Origin: a virus
DNA: 32,077 nucleotides
Reading direction: 5' to 3' (one strand)
IMG/VR virus record: IMGVR_UViG_3300017767_000061
Coordinates: 1-32,077 of that record
The first letter of the stretch is position 1, and the number at the start of each line of letters is the position of its first letter. The translations under genes and the position numbers were made by a program. The notes under the pieces are model-generated. The model worked only from the letters and a program-made list of their open reading frames with translations. It made no database searches and was not told the origin of the DNA. This document shows, in pieces, positions 25,192-30,663 of this stretch.

Positions 25192-25539
25192 TTAACATTT
25201 ATTATTTTTTGAAAGCCTAGTTATAGTTTCTGTTAGCTCTTTCTTATCTTTAACTTCGCATAGCCAATCTTCAAGTCTCATAATTATAAAACTATTACCA
25301 TTATTTTCTCTAACAACTTGAGCATCTACTTCTTCTGTTGGTAGAATCCATTTAGCTATAGCTTTTCTTATTTTAGCTTGAATTGTCCAATCTTCTATAA
25401 TTAAATCAACTTCCTGAGCTAACCCCATAGAGCGACCATCTGAACCCCAACATCTTTTAGAATCTAATCCATACATGTTAGCTAGCTTTACTATTTCTCT
25501 TTCGTACTTATTACCTTTTATTTTACTTGGATGTGTCAT
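25192..25539 (-). CDS. Holliday-junction-resolvase-like nuclease (115 aa)
   Basis: PD-(D/E)xK fold pattern: GNKYEREIVKLAN (conserved Glu), GSDGRSMGLAQEVDLIIED (conserved Asp in V-D-L) and TIQAKIRK, where the usual E-x-K is Q-x-K as in several phage resolvases. The frame extends to an upstream start at 25611, but the ATG at 25539 is chosen because AGGGAG lies at ideal spacing before it and the protein there begins directly before the conserved helix (MTHPSKIKGNKYERE). This leaves a 17-nt overlap with the upstream gene. Such enzymes resolve branched DNA before packaging, fitting the ERF gene upstream in the operon. Confidence 0.8.
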   Translation of the reverse strand: MTHPSKIKGNKYEREIVKLANMYGLDSKRCWGSDGRSMGLAQEVDLIIEDWTIQAKIRKAIAKWILPTEEVDAQVVRENNGNSFIIMRLEDWLCEVKDKKELTETITRLSKNNKC

Positions 25540-25759
25540 TAAGACTCCCTTCTCTTTTTTTAATTCTCCAATTTTTACTTCCATAACATTCTCTATAAAC
25601 GCAATCCTCACATACTTTTTTAAAATACTTAGGCGTGTACCCTTCTACATAACTATGCCCCCGATATTCGTACATTTTAGCGTTTTTATGGTTATTACAC
25701 ATTTCACAACGAAAGTGTATTCTTGTCTCTACTACTTTAACGATTCTAGGCTTCAACAT
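25523..25759 (-). CDS. zinc-ribbon protein (78 aa)
   Basis: C18-x-x-C21 (FRCEMCNN) and C50-x-x-C53 (KVCEDCVYRE) form a probable zinc ribbon, with a further Cys at 58. The C-terminus is basic (GSKNWRIKKREGS). It overlaps the gene upstream by 14 nt and the resolvase gene downstream. This is the second zinc-ribbon protein within 800 bp, but the two do not align outside the Cys pairs. A DNA- or RNA-binding helper of the replication operon is likely; nothing more can be said. Confidence 0.75.
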   Translation of the reverse strand: MLKPRIVKVVETRIHFRCEMCNNHKNAKMYEYRGHSYVEGYTPKYFKKVCEDCVYRECYGSKNWRIKKREGSLNDTSK

Positions 25760-25994
25760 TAATCAACGAGCTCATTGCTAACAGAAATTTCTTATACTTA
25801 ACGTCTTCTACGTCTGTAAACTCTGAATCTCCTCCAAGCTCTACGTATCTTTGTAAGCAGTTTCCTACTAAGGTCGGTGTTATTATTGTGTTTTTTGATA
25901 ATTCTGATTTCTCTCCTATTCCTTTTTCATAATAGTGTTTAAGTCTGATTCTATACGATTCTAATATAAAATCGTGTGCGGTTACTTTTTCCAT
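25746..25994 (-). CDS. hypothetical early protein (82 aa)
   Basis: Begins MEKVTAHDFILESYRIRLKH, with an AAAGGAATAC ribosome site, and is predicted mainly helical. No motif is recognised. It stands directly behind the structured 5' leader at 26028-26095, so it may be the gene that leader controls. It overlaps the zinc-ribbon gene downstream. Confidence 0.7.
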   Translation of the reverse strand: MEKVTAHDFILESYRIRLKHYYEKGIGEKSELSKNTIITPTLVGNCLQRYVELGGDSEFTDVEDVKYKKFLLAMSSLINVEA

Positions 25995-26027
25995 GTATTC
26001 CTTTCAAATGAGATACCCTTAATTTAA

Positions 26028-26095
26028 AGGGAGGTGGAACAAAAAAGGCGAAAGAGTCCTTTTTACTAATGCCTCACGACAATTAGCACCTCCCT
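26028..26095 (-). ncRNA. structured 5' leader with SD/anti-SD-like stem
   Basis: A perfect 9-bp helix (positions 26028-26036 with 26087-26095, minus strand AGGGAGGTG with CACCTCCCT) encloses 50 nt. Within it, AAAAAGG (minus 26064-26058) can pair with CCTTTTT (minus 26048-26042) around 9 nt. Downstream, CCCTT of the 3' arm can instead pair with AAGGG at 26016-26020, an alternative fold. The 5' arm looks like a Shine-Dalgarno and the 3' arm like the anti-SD end of 16S rRNA. It may be a cis-regulatory switch or a processing site before the gene at 25994. Confidence 0.5.
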
Positions 26096-26101
26096 AATTA
26101 T

Positions 26102-26287
26102 TTACGTGTTCTTTTTAAAATCTTCTATTTGCTCTAAGGTTTTTTCAGCTATGCCTTGCGAATCTCCATATTTATATACAGCATTTAAACCTTCCATTGA
26201 AATTTTTATAACGCTTTCTAAATATGAAACCCTTTCGTCAAGCTCTTCTATCTTTTTAAACATTATATCTTCCATTATTTTATCCAC
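26102..26287 (-). CDS. small coiled-coil protein (61 aa)
   Basis: GTG start at 26287 preceded by AAAAGGTGG, or ATG at 26275 that overlaps the upstream stop (TAATG); the two cannot be separated from sequence. The product is a charged helix with heptad spacing (FKKIEELDERVSYLESVIKI). It is followed by the structured leader at 26028-26095. Possibly an accessory factor for the replication protein encoded just upstream; function unknown. Confidence 0.65.
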   Translation of the reverse strand: MDKIMEDIMFKKIEELDERVSYLESVIKISMEGLNAVYKYGDSQGIAEKTLEQIEDFKKNT

Positions 26288-26754
26288 CCACCTTTTTTTA
26301 ATATGTCTTGTATTTCTTCCTCACTAGCAACATCTTCGCTATTCTCTTCATAATATTGCTTTTGTTTTTTTATTTGTCTTTCAACTCTTGCGTCAGAATC
26401 ATAACTACTTTCGTTAGCACCACTATAAGCTAACGACTTAGATGAAGCTAACCAATTATTACAAAATCTTTTAAAATCTTTTTTAGCTTTTGACCTGTTA
26501 GATAGAAGCCAAGCTCTAGCTTTTTCAAGTTCAGCTTTTATATCAGAAACATTAGGGTGTGCTCTCGCCCACATCTTTATTAAATCTTCAGGTACATTAT
26601 CAAAAAACTTATTAACTCTATCTTCGTAAGGGTCAATCATTTTGCCTTTGTAGTTTATTCTACTATACTCTTTCAACATATAGTTAAACCACTTCTCAGC
26701 ACTAACCCATTTCTCTTCTCCGTTTTGTCTAACTCTAATTTCGTGAAACATCAT
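26275..26754 (-). CDS. replication-protein-like gene (159 aa)
   Basis: Residues about 55-105 carry VPEDLIKMWARAHPNVSDIK, then AELEKARAWLLSNRSKAKKD, then FKRFCNNWLAS. This W-x-x-x-H-P-x-V-x-x-x-x-E-L-x-K-A-x-x-W-L-x-x-N...F-x-x-N-W-L pattern is the C-terminal module of many phage replication initiation or helicase-loader proteins. The N-terminus (EIRVRQNGEEKWVSAEKWFN) is unusual and there is no winged-helix part visible, so this may be a short accessory version. Start ATG-ATG with AAGGAG upstream. It is followed by a region with two small genes and preceded by a strong terminator. Confidence 0.6.
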   Translation of the reverse strand: MMFHEIRVRQNGEEKWVSAEKWFNYMLKEYSRINYKGKMIDPYEDRVNKFFDNVPEDLIKMWARAHPNVSDIKAELEKARAWLLSNRSKAKKDFKRFCNNWLASSKSLAYSGANESSYDSDARVERQIKKQKQYYEENSEDVASEEEIQDILKKGGWIK

Positions 26755-26793
26755 GTTCTTTTCTCCTTTATAATTTACTACGAGCTAACAGAT

Positions 26794-26824
26794 AAAAAAA
26801 AGGGAGAGCATCCGACACTCTCCC
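26794..26824 (-). terminator. intrinsic terminator (leftward)
   Basis: On the minus strand GGGAGAG (26824-26818) pairs with CTCTCCC (26808-26802) around a 9-nt loop, followed by eight U residues (26801-26794). This is a canonical Rho-independent terminator placed after the SSB-like gene, splitting the leftward early operon into an upstream part (28884-26842) and a downstream part (26754-24612). Confidence 0.9.
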
Positions 26825-26841
26825 CTTCTTCCTCCTCCAAT

Positions 26842-27099
26842 TTAAAATGGAATTTCCTCTTTGTCAAACTCAGCGACACTTGAGGTGCTTGTGTTTGAAG
26901 AGTCTCCCTCCTTAACATAAGGTTTATCTAGTTTTACTTTTAAATACTTATCTCCTTTTTTAGAAGTATTTACCCAACAAGAAGCATCTTTCTCAACTCC
27001 TTCTACAAGGCACTTACCTCTGAAATGAGGATGTGCATCTTTTGTTTTATAACTGTTCTTGAATAAAACTATTTCATTATTCTTTAGCTCTATAGCCAT
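26842..27099 (-). CDS. SSB-like DNA-binding protein with acidic IPF tail (85 aa)
   Basis: Short beta-rich protein beginning MAIELKNNEIVLFKNSYKTK, with a central stretch (FRGKCLVEGVEKDASCWVNT; GDKYLKVKLDKPYV) and a flexible Ser/Thr-rich linker ending in EFDKEEIPF. The last residues copy the acidic D/E-rich, I-P-F tip of bacterial SSB proteins, which recruits repair and replication partners. The core is small for a full OB fold and resembles the DUF736-type pattern. It follows the ERF gene two genes downstream, so it may supply or partner single-stranded DNA for annealing. Confidence 0.7.
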   Translation of the reverse strand: MAIELKNNEIVLFKNSYKTKDAHPHFRGKCLVEGVEKDASCWVNTSKKGDKYLKVKLDKPYVKEGDSSNTSTSSVAEFDKEEIPF

Positions 27100-27123
27100 T
27101 TTCTTTCTCCTTATTTATTTTTT
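27097..27123 (-). repeat. 27-nt repeated translation-start spacer, copy 1
   Basis: This 27-nt segment, covering the start codon of the SSB-like gene and its AAGGAG ribosome site, is identical to 27433-27459 before the next gene upstream. It extends exactly from the start codon to the preceding stop codon in both cases. It looks like a duplicated ribosome-binding spacer inside the early operon. Confidence 0.8.
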
Positions 27124-27435
27124 TTAAACAACTCTCCAAACCCTAACTGCACTTGGTCGATTAGATTTTCCTGACAATGTTCTAATGGTAAATCTTTTTC
27201 CGTTAGCTCTTTTTGATTGCTTTGCATTTAAAGAATAAATATGTTTTCTTGCACTATCCATATTTATGTTTGGTGTTTCTCTAGTCATTACAAAGCTTTC
27301 TCCAACTTCCATGTAGTTCATAAACTCCATTCTAATTGAATAATCAACTCCTATATGCCTCCTAGAGTCAGGCAATGGAATGTTCTTGTCTATAGTTATT
27401 CCATTTAGTTCTACCGTTTCTACAACTGTTTGCAT
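27124..27435 (-). CDS. hypothetical early protein (103 aa)
   Basis: Begins MQTVVETVELNGITIDKNIP; contains YMEVGESFVMTRETPNINMD and ends with FTIRTLSGKSNRPSAVRVWR. The I-P-x-P...M-x-V-G-E-S-F...F-T-x-R...R-V-W-R order is a widespread small-protein pattern in marine phage recombination/replication operons, possibly DUF7303-like. Its role is unknown. It sits between ERF and the SSB-like protein and shares an identical ribosome-binding spacer with the latter. Confidence 0.75.
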   Translation of the reverse strand: MQTVVETVELNGITIDKNIPLPDSRRHIGVDYSIRMEFMNYMEVGESFVMTRETPNINMDSARKHIYSLNAKQSKRANGKRFTIRTLSGKSNRPSAVRVWRVV

Positions 27436-27459
27436 TTTCTTTCTCCTTATTTATTTTTT
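27433..27459 (-). repeat. 27-nt repeated translation-start spacer, copy 2
   Basis: Identical in all 27 positions to 27097-27123. It covers the start codon of the gene at 27435, the AAGGAG site, and the A/T-rich spacer back to the ERF stop codon. Confidence 0.8.
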
Positions 27460-27940
27460 ATATACCTAAGTCTTCATCACTAATAGGTTCTACTTTTTTA
27501 TTCCTGTTCTTCGGCGATATTCTGTTAGCGTCATCATCAGGCTCTGTTGCTATTCCTAATATAGAAGCAAGCCCATATCTTCTTCCGTATGTGCAAGCAC
27601 TACCAACGGCTTGTGCATTTGGATTTTCGCCTAGGGGTATTCTTACCTCAGTACGAATCCATTGACCCGAAGCATGCAACAATGTAGTAGTTACATAAAA
27701 CCCGTCAGTTTTAACACAGAAATTATTACCCTGTGTAATTGCTAAATCATGTTTTACTAACAAAGGTCTTACCTCTATTAGTATATCGTTAATATCAGCA
27801 TAATTAGAATTGAAAAAAGGATTAACATTGTTTTTCTTAACAGAGCAAGTTTCTGCTTGAAACTTAACTAAGCCTTTTGTTATCTCTGTTATGTCTTCTG
27901 ATTTCCATTCGTTTGCTTTAATATTTTCGTATTCGCTCAT
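27458..27940 (-). CDS. erf: ERF-family single-strand annealing recombinase
   Basis: 160 residues with the family landmarks: NPFFNSNYADINDILIEVRP (34-57 region), LLVKHDLAITQ, TTTLLHASGQWIRTEVRIP, NAQAVGSACTYGRRYGLASI and LGIATEPDDDAN. ERF proteins (type P22 Erf) anneal complementary single strands and drive phage recombination and circularisation. The C-terminal 25 residues are charged and end in SDEDLGI, possibly an interaction tail. It overlaps the upstream stop by the ATGA motif. The nearby SSB-like protein and resolvase-like nuclease make a coherent recombination set. No partner 5'-3' exonuclease is visible in the window. Confidence 0.93.
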   Translation of the reverse strand: MSEYENIKANEWKSEDITEITKGLVKFQAETCSVKKNNVNPFFNSNYADINDILIEVRPLLVKHDLAITQGNNFCVKTDGFYVTTTLLHASGQWIRTEVRIPLGENPNAQAVGSACTYGRRYGLASILGIATEPDDDANRISPKNRNKKVEPISDEDLGI

Positions 27941-28134
27941 TTGACCCCTTCCATTTTTTGTAGTTTTGATTTATAACTTTTTGTTCTTCTCGTAAGCTTA
28001 AAATCTTCATGGTTCATTAATTCCCAAACAATTTGCTTGTCTACTTCTCTCAATTCCCTGTATGCTTTTCGATTTAAAAATGCTAACAGGTCAAAAGGTA
28101 TTTTTATAGTAAGCTCTGTCATTTCTTCTTTCAT
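27937..28134 (-). CDS. ribbon-helix-helix-like protein (65 aa)
   Basis: A strand E-L-T-I-K-I-P is followed by two helices (FDLLAFLNRKAYRELREVDK and QIVWELMNH), the Arc/MetJ-type ribbon-helix-helix order, then a basic tail (TRRTKSYKSKLQKMEGVK). Its ATG overlaps the upstream stop (ATGA) and its own stop overlaps the ERF start. It could be a DNA-binding regulator of the operon. The motif is short, so family confidence is moderate. Confidence 0.65.
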   Translation of the reverse strand: MKEEMTELTIKIPFDLLAFLNRKAYRELREVDKQIVWELMNHEDFKLTRRTKSYKSKLQKMEGVK

Positions 28135-28235
28135 TTTTGCTCCTTCTTTTTTTTAAATCCAAATATATCATCAAAGATAGACAAAACTTCTTTTCTAGAT
28201 ACTTTTTGAATTTTTTTGTTCTTTTTATTTTTCAT
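28131..28235 (-). CDS. 34-residue basic peptide gene
   Basis: MKNKKNKKIQKVSRKEVLSI begins a very short frame whose ATG overlaps the upstream TAA (TAATG) and whose TGA overlaps the downstream ATG (ATGA). This double coupling supports real translation, though it may act mainly to pass ribosomes through the operon. Composition is basic, with a short hydrophobic patch (VLSIFDDIFGF). Confidence 0.5.
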   Translation of the reverse strand: MKNKKNKKIQKVSRKEVLSIFDDIFGFKKKKEQK

Positions 28236-28390
28236 TACAGTCCTATCTTATTTAATCTTTTGTGAGCTTGATATTTAGTATCGTTATCTAAGTCATCAAA
28301 GTAGTCCATTAAGATATTATAAGCTTCTTGATATTTAAGTAGTTCCATCAGATGTTTATCTTTATCTACTATTTGCTTTACTTTAGCCAT
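28235..28390 (-). CDS. hypothetical early protein (51 aa)
   Basis: Begins MAKVKQIVDKDKHLMELLKY and is predicted helical and charged (YNILMDYFDDLDNDTKYQAH). Its stop overlaps the next start (TAATG), and it begins 4 nt after the XRE gene stop. Ribosome site AAGAGAGAT is moderate. No domain recognised. Confidence 0.65.
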   Translation of the reverse strand: MAKVKQIVDKDKHLMELLKYQEAYNILMDYFDDLDNDTKYQAHKRLNKIGL

Positions 28391-28393
28391 TAT

Positions 28394-28624
28394 TTATCTC
28401 TCTTCTTTATTTATTTTATAAGTCATTTTAAATTGAATGTTTGGAAATAAGTCAATCATTCTACAGTTTAATATTTGAGCTAACATTTTAAGCCTTTCCC
28501 TAGTAGGAGTCCTACCCCCTGAAATCCATTGAGAAATCTCTGTATTATGACAACCAATCTTGTTAGCTATAAATTTGTTTTTTAAACCACTTTTTTGTAT
28601 ATACTGCTTTATATTATTAGACAT
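28394..28624 (-). CDS. XRE/Cro-type HTH regulator (76 aa)
   Basis: A helix-turn-helix domain fills residues about 5-60: IQKSGLKNKFIANKIGCHNT, then EISQWISGGRTPTRERLKML, then AQILNCRMIDLFP. The I-A-x-x-x-G-x-x-x-x-x-I-S-x-W-x-x-G-x-R-x-P pattern is typical of lambda Cro-like and plasmid control proteins. It is the second gene of the early operon, so it may act as an early repressor or Cro-like switch. No adjacent divergent repressor is seen. Its start shares bases with the upstream stop. Confidence 0.88.
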   Translation of the reverse strand: MSNNIKQYIQKSGLKNKFIANKIGCHNTEISQWISGGRTPTRERLKMLAQILNCRMIDLFPNIQFKMTYKINKEER

Positions 28625-28884
28625 TATGCTTCTCCTCCTCTTGAATTTTTAACATATTTTAAGATAGATGATACATCAAAATCTAATTCGTCTCCTTCAT
28701 CAAGATTTACGTCTAAATCACTAGCCGTTTTCTTTATTACATACATAGATAAATCAAACCCTAGCTTTATACCTCTCATTAAGCTTGGGAGCTCGTCTAA
28801 TGGCGTACTTTTAAAAGCTTCAGTAATTGATTTCTCTTTTTGTTTCAGTATTCTTGACGCAAACTTTTTTGATTTCTTCTCCAA
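28624..28884 (-). CDS. first gene of the early operon, hypothetical (86 aa)
   Basis: TTG start at 28884 backed by an ideal AAGGAGGT site six nucleotides upstream. Basic N-terminus (MEKKSKKFASRILKQKEKSI), a helical centre (PSLMRGIKLGFDLSMYVIKK), then an acidic stretch (DLDVNLDEGDELDFDV). It directly precedes the XRE regulator and may be an antirepressor or partner, but no motif supports this. Confidence 0.7.
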   Translation of the reverse strand: MEKKSKKFASRILKQKEKSITEAFKSTPLDELPSLMRGIKLGFDLSMYVIKKTASDLDVNLDEGDELDFDVSSILKYVKNSRGGEA

Positions 28885-29040
28885 TTAAGACCTCCTTATA
28901 TAATTCTTTTAACAACAAAGTAATATTAATACTTATAATAGATATAATGCAAGTTTTTTTTAATAAATATGTAAAATAATATTATTTCTGCTCTGTAAAT
29001 AAATATAAGTTTTGTTTTTTATAAAATGTTTATTAAATTT
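28885..29040. promoter_or_regulatory. probable early promoter region
   Basis: Very AT-rich segment upstream of the early operon. For leftward transcription a TTGCAT hexamer (minus, near 28953-28948) with a 17-nt spacer to TTAATA is possible, and the operon's AAGGAGGT lies at 28892-28899. For rightward transcription TATAAT occurs at 28934-28939 and 28943-28948. The region holds no gene. Individual hexamers in AT-rich DNA are weak evidence. Confidence 0.4.
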
Positions 29041-29215
29041 ATAACGTTACATGGTTCGGTTTAAATCCTTTTGCGTGTAATAATAGTATAAAGTGGTTAC
29101 AAAAGGGGGTTGTATCAAAGCCACATAGTTAGAGCGAATATAATTAAACTAGATGCTACGAAGAATATTTCAGAAAGATAATTATACGAGGTAAATAAAT
29201 AAAGCTTATTTATCT

Positions 29216-29332
29216 TATCCCAACTCAAGTATAAACTCAGGGTGCAAATGGGGTAGAGCTAGCCTGTTATTATAAATATAACGGGGGTAGAAGAGCTCTA
29301 TCCTAATCTAAGTTAAAATCTAAGGTGCAAAT
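29216..29332 (+). repeat. pair of imperfect 34-nt direct repeats
   Basis: 29216-29249 and 29299-29332 match at about 24 of 34 positions, with identical ends (GGTGCAAAT; TATCC). Most differences are C/T or G/A exchanges. They flank the hairpin at 29251-29303 almost symmetrically; the second repeat shares bases with its closing stem. They could be iterons or duplicated parts of an RNA domain. Confidence 0.6.
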
Positions 29333-29347
29333 AATATGTATAATATT

Positions 29348-29371
29348 ATAATGCTTTTTATAATGCTTTTT
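29348..29371 (+). repeat. tandem 12-nt repeat
   Basis: ATAATGCTTTTT occurs twice without spacing (29348-29359, 29360-29371), followed by a partial AATAATG. It lies in the AT-rich part of the gene-free region. It may be an unwinding element of an origin or simple slippage. Confidence 0.6.
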
Positions 29372-29576
29372 AATAATGTAAAATATAAACTCTATTAATG
29401 ATAAATTTTCTTTAGCCGAGAAAAACTTGACCATGTTAATTAATTACTCTTCATTCAACCCCACACACTCGATTATAGTAATTGGTTAGCATGGTTAGGT
29501 AATCATGCAGGTGAAAACCTGAAAAACTTACTGATAACATATATTATGTCTAATTTTGTAAAAAATATTGGGTAAA

Positions 29577-29614
29577 AAAAAAGCCCAACTGAATTTCTTC
29601 AATCGGGCTTTTTT
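29577..29614. terminator. bidirectional intrinsic terminator
   Basis: AAAAAAGCCC (29577-29586) pairs with GGGCTTTTTT (29605-29614), extended inwards by TGAA with TTCA across two mismatches and a short loop. Runs of T on both strands make it functional in both directions: it would end the candidate plus-strand RNA and the leftward gene at 29624-29899. Confidence 0.85.
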
Positions 29615-29623
29615 ATCATAGTG

Positions 29624-29899
29624 CTAACTATGTATTCTTGTTTCTATTTTCATTTCATGTTGGCTTACAAAAAAACTTCTAGGAGCTAAATTTTCAAATT
29701 GAAGAGTAAATTCTTCATATTTGTTCATTGAGCTAACAATAAGTTTTCGCAAATCGTTTTTAGGTAGGTTTGTTACATCTAATTTTAAGATATAATTTAT
29801 TACAGATGTTATCGAACCAAAAGTTTCAACATCATGAACAAATTTATTATCTGTAAAATGCAATACGTAAATTGGAGCGTTAGCTAAATCTTTTCTCAT
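29624..29899 (-). CDS. hypothetical protein (91 aa)
   Basis: Begins MRKDLANAPIYVLHFTDNKF; mixed alpha/beta, with a helix VINYILKLDVTNLP and a strand-rich C-terminus. No motif recognised. Its ATG overlaps the upstream TAA (TAATG), and the terminator at 29577-29614 follows. It is the last gene of a two-gene unit with the coiled-coil protein upstream. Confidence 0.75.
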   Translation of the reverse strand: MRKDLANAPIYVLHFTDNKFVHDVETFGSITSVINYILKLDVTNLPKNDLRKLIVSSMNKYEEFTLQFENLAPRSFFVSQHEMKIETRIHS

Positions 29900-30495
29900 T
29901 ATGCTAAACCTCCTTTTGTGTCTTCTATGCCTATTTGAGCTAACGTAGTTTCAACAAATTTATCTACTAGCTCTTTAGCTCTACCTCTTATTAGCTCCTG
30001 ATTTTCTCCTGACTCTATATAATCATGGAACTCTTTATCTTCAGCGTCAATGTTTTTCATTAAATCTAAAAGATAATCAATGCAAAGCTCGTAAGTTTCT
30101 TGTTTGCCTTCAATTAGACCGCTTATATTTTTATCAACAAAAGATTTGAATTTTTCCATAGCTGAGAATGTTAGAGCTGAATCTATTATTTCTCCTTTGG
30201 AATTTTTTACTTCATTATCTTTTTCATCTACAAAAGCTAACTCAGCTTCTTTACAATCACTACTAAAACGTATAGCATTGTTCTCTTTCATTAAATCGGG
30301 ATATTTCACTCTAAGATTAGCAATAACGACTTCTCTGTGTGCGTTAGCTTTTTCTATAAGAGCATCAGATTTTTTTATAAGAACCATTGCTTTGCTTTGA
30401 ATTTTTTCAGCTTCGTCTAGTAATTTTTTAGATTTCTCTTCTGCTATTTTAGCTTCTTTTGCTATAAAGCTTGTGTCTATTTTTTTCGTTTTCAT
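29899..30495 (-). CDS. coiled-coil hypothetical protein (198 aa)
   Basis: Residues 1-65 form a long Lys/Ala/Glu coiled coil (KEAKIAEEKSKKLLDEAEKI). Residues 66-110 contain YPDLMKENNAIRFSSDCKEA, and the C-terminal half is helical (LCIDYLLDLMKNIDAEDKEF). No enzymatic motif. Ribosome site AAGGAGAAAT. A 168-nt gene-free leader with several hairpins (30516-30616) lies upstream. The role is unknown; helical scaffold-like or nucleic-acid-associated proteins of this size occur in early regions of marine phages. Confidence 0.75.
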   Translation of the reverse strand: MKTKKIDTSFIAKEAKIAEEKSKKLLDEAEKIQSKAMVLIKKSDALIEKANAHREVVIANLRVKYPDLMKENNAIRFSSDCKEAELAFVDEKDNEVKNSKGEIIDSALTFSAMEKFKSFVDKNISGLIEGKQETYELCIDYLLDLMKNIDAEDKEFHDYIESGENQELIRGRAKELVDKFVETTLAQIGIEDTKGGLA

Positions 30496-30515
30496 TTTAT
30501 TTCTCCTTAGTTTAT

Positions 30516-30616
30516 CGTGCTTATATGGTTAGCACGTTTGCCCCGCTCCAATTTTTCATGCGGACTTGCGACCGCCAAAGGTTTATTAAGGCAAGGGCGG
30601 GAATAAACACCGCCCT
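30516..30616 (-). ncRNA. GC-rich structured leader upstream of the gene at 30495
   Basis: In minus orientation: GGGCGG hairpin with CCGCCC (30615-30595, 9-nt loop), then TTGCC...GGCAA closing stem (30590-30594 with 30538-30542) enclosing GCGG-8nt-CCGC (30560-30575), then CGTGC-11nt-GCACG (30516-30536). The segment is clearly richer in G+C than the surrounding DNA. The ribosome site of the 198-residue gene follows. The arrangement looks like a folded 5' leader, a small RNA or a control element. Confidence 0.5.
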
Positions 30617-30663
30617 AAGATTAATAGGTAAGATAAGAGGAATTAAGGAAGGTAGCCAATATT

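Larger units (their letters stand above)
29041..29614 (+). ncRNA. candidate structured non-coding RNA, plus strand
   Basis: No frame longer than a few dozen codons exists here on either strand, yet the segment is full of helices. A nested stem (GTGG 29093 with CCAC 29121, inner TACAA with TTGTA) encloses GGGGG. A 10-bp stem (GGGTAGAGCT 29251-29260 with AGCTCTATCC 29294-29303, one G-U) encloses CCTGTTAT with ATAACGGG (29263-29285). CAGGT-GAAA-ACCTG at 29508-29521 has a GNRA tetraloop in plus orientation. It ends in the intrinsic terminator at 29577-29614. Strand choice rests on the GAAA loop and the terminator. Start is uncertain; an origin of replication is an alternative or additional reading. 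Confidence 0.5.

Noticed and set aside
25011-25220. Plus-strand hydrophobic 69-codon frame
   Set aside because: It is the complement of the 57-aa zinc-ribbon gene and lacks a ribosome site; Phe/Leu/Cys-rich antisense frames are expected in this AT-rich DNA.
25192-25611. Upstream start at 25611 for the resolvase-like gene
   Set aside because: It lacks a ribosome site, would overlap the zinc-ribbon gene by almost 90 nt, and the AGGGAG-preceded ATG at 25539 fits the conserved domain better.
29041-29160. Possible complete tRNA (GGTTCGGTTTAAATCC resembles a T-arm)
   Set aside because: The loop and stem do not satisfy T-arm rules and no acceptor stem pairs at the right distance.
29216-29332. CRISPR-like array
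   Set aside because: Only two imperfect copies, with unequal content between them and no Cas genes.
29041-29614. Group I intron
   Set aside because: No split gene lies around it, and I could not identify a P7/P3 core or a homing endonuclease.
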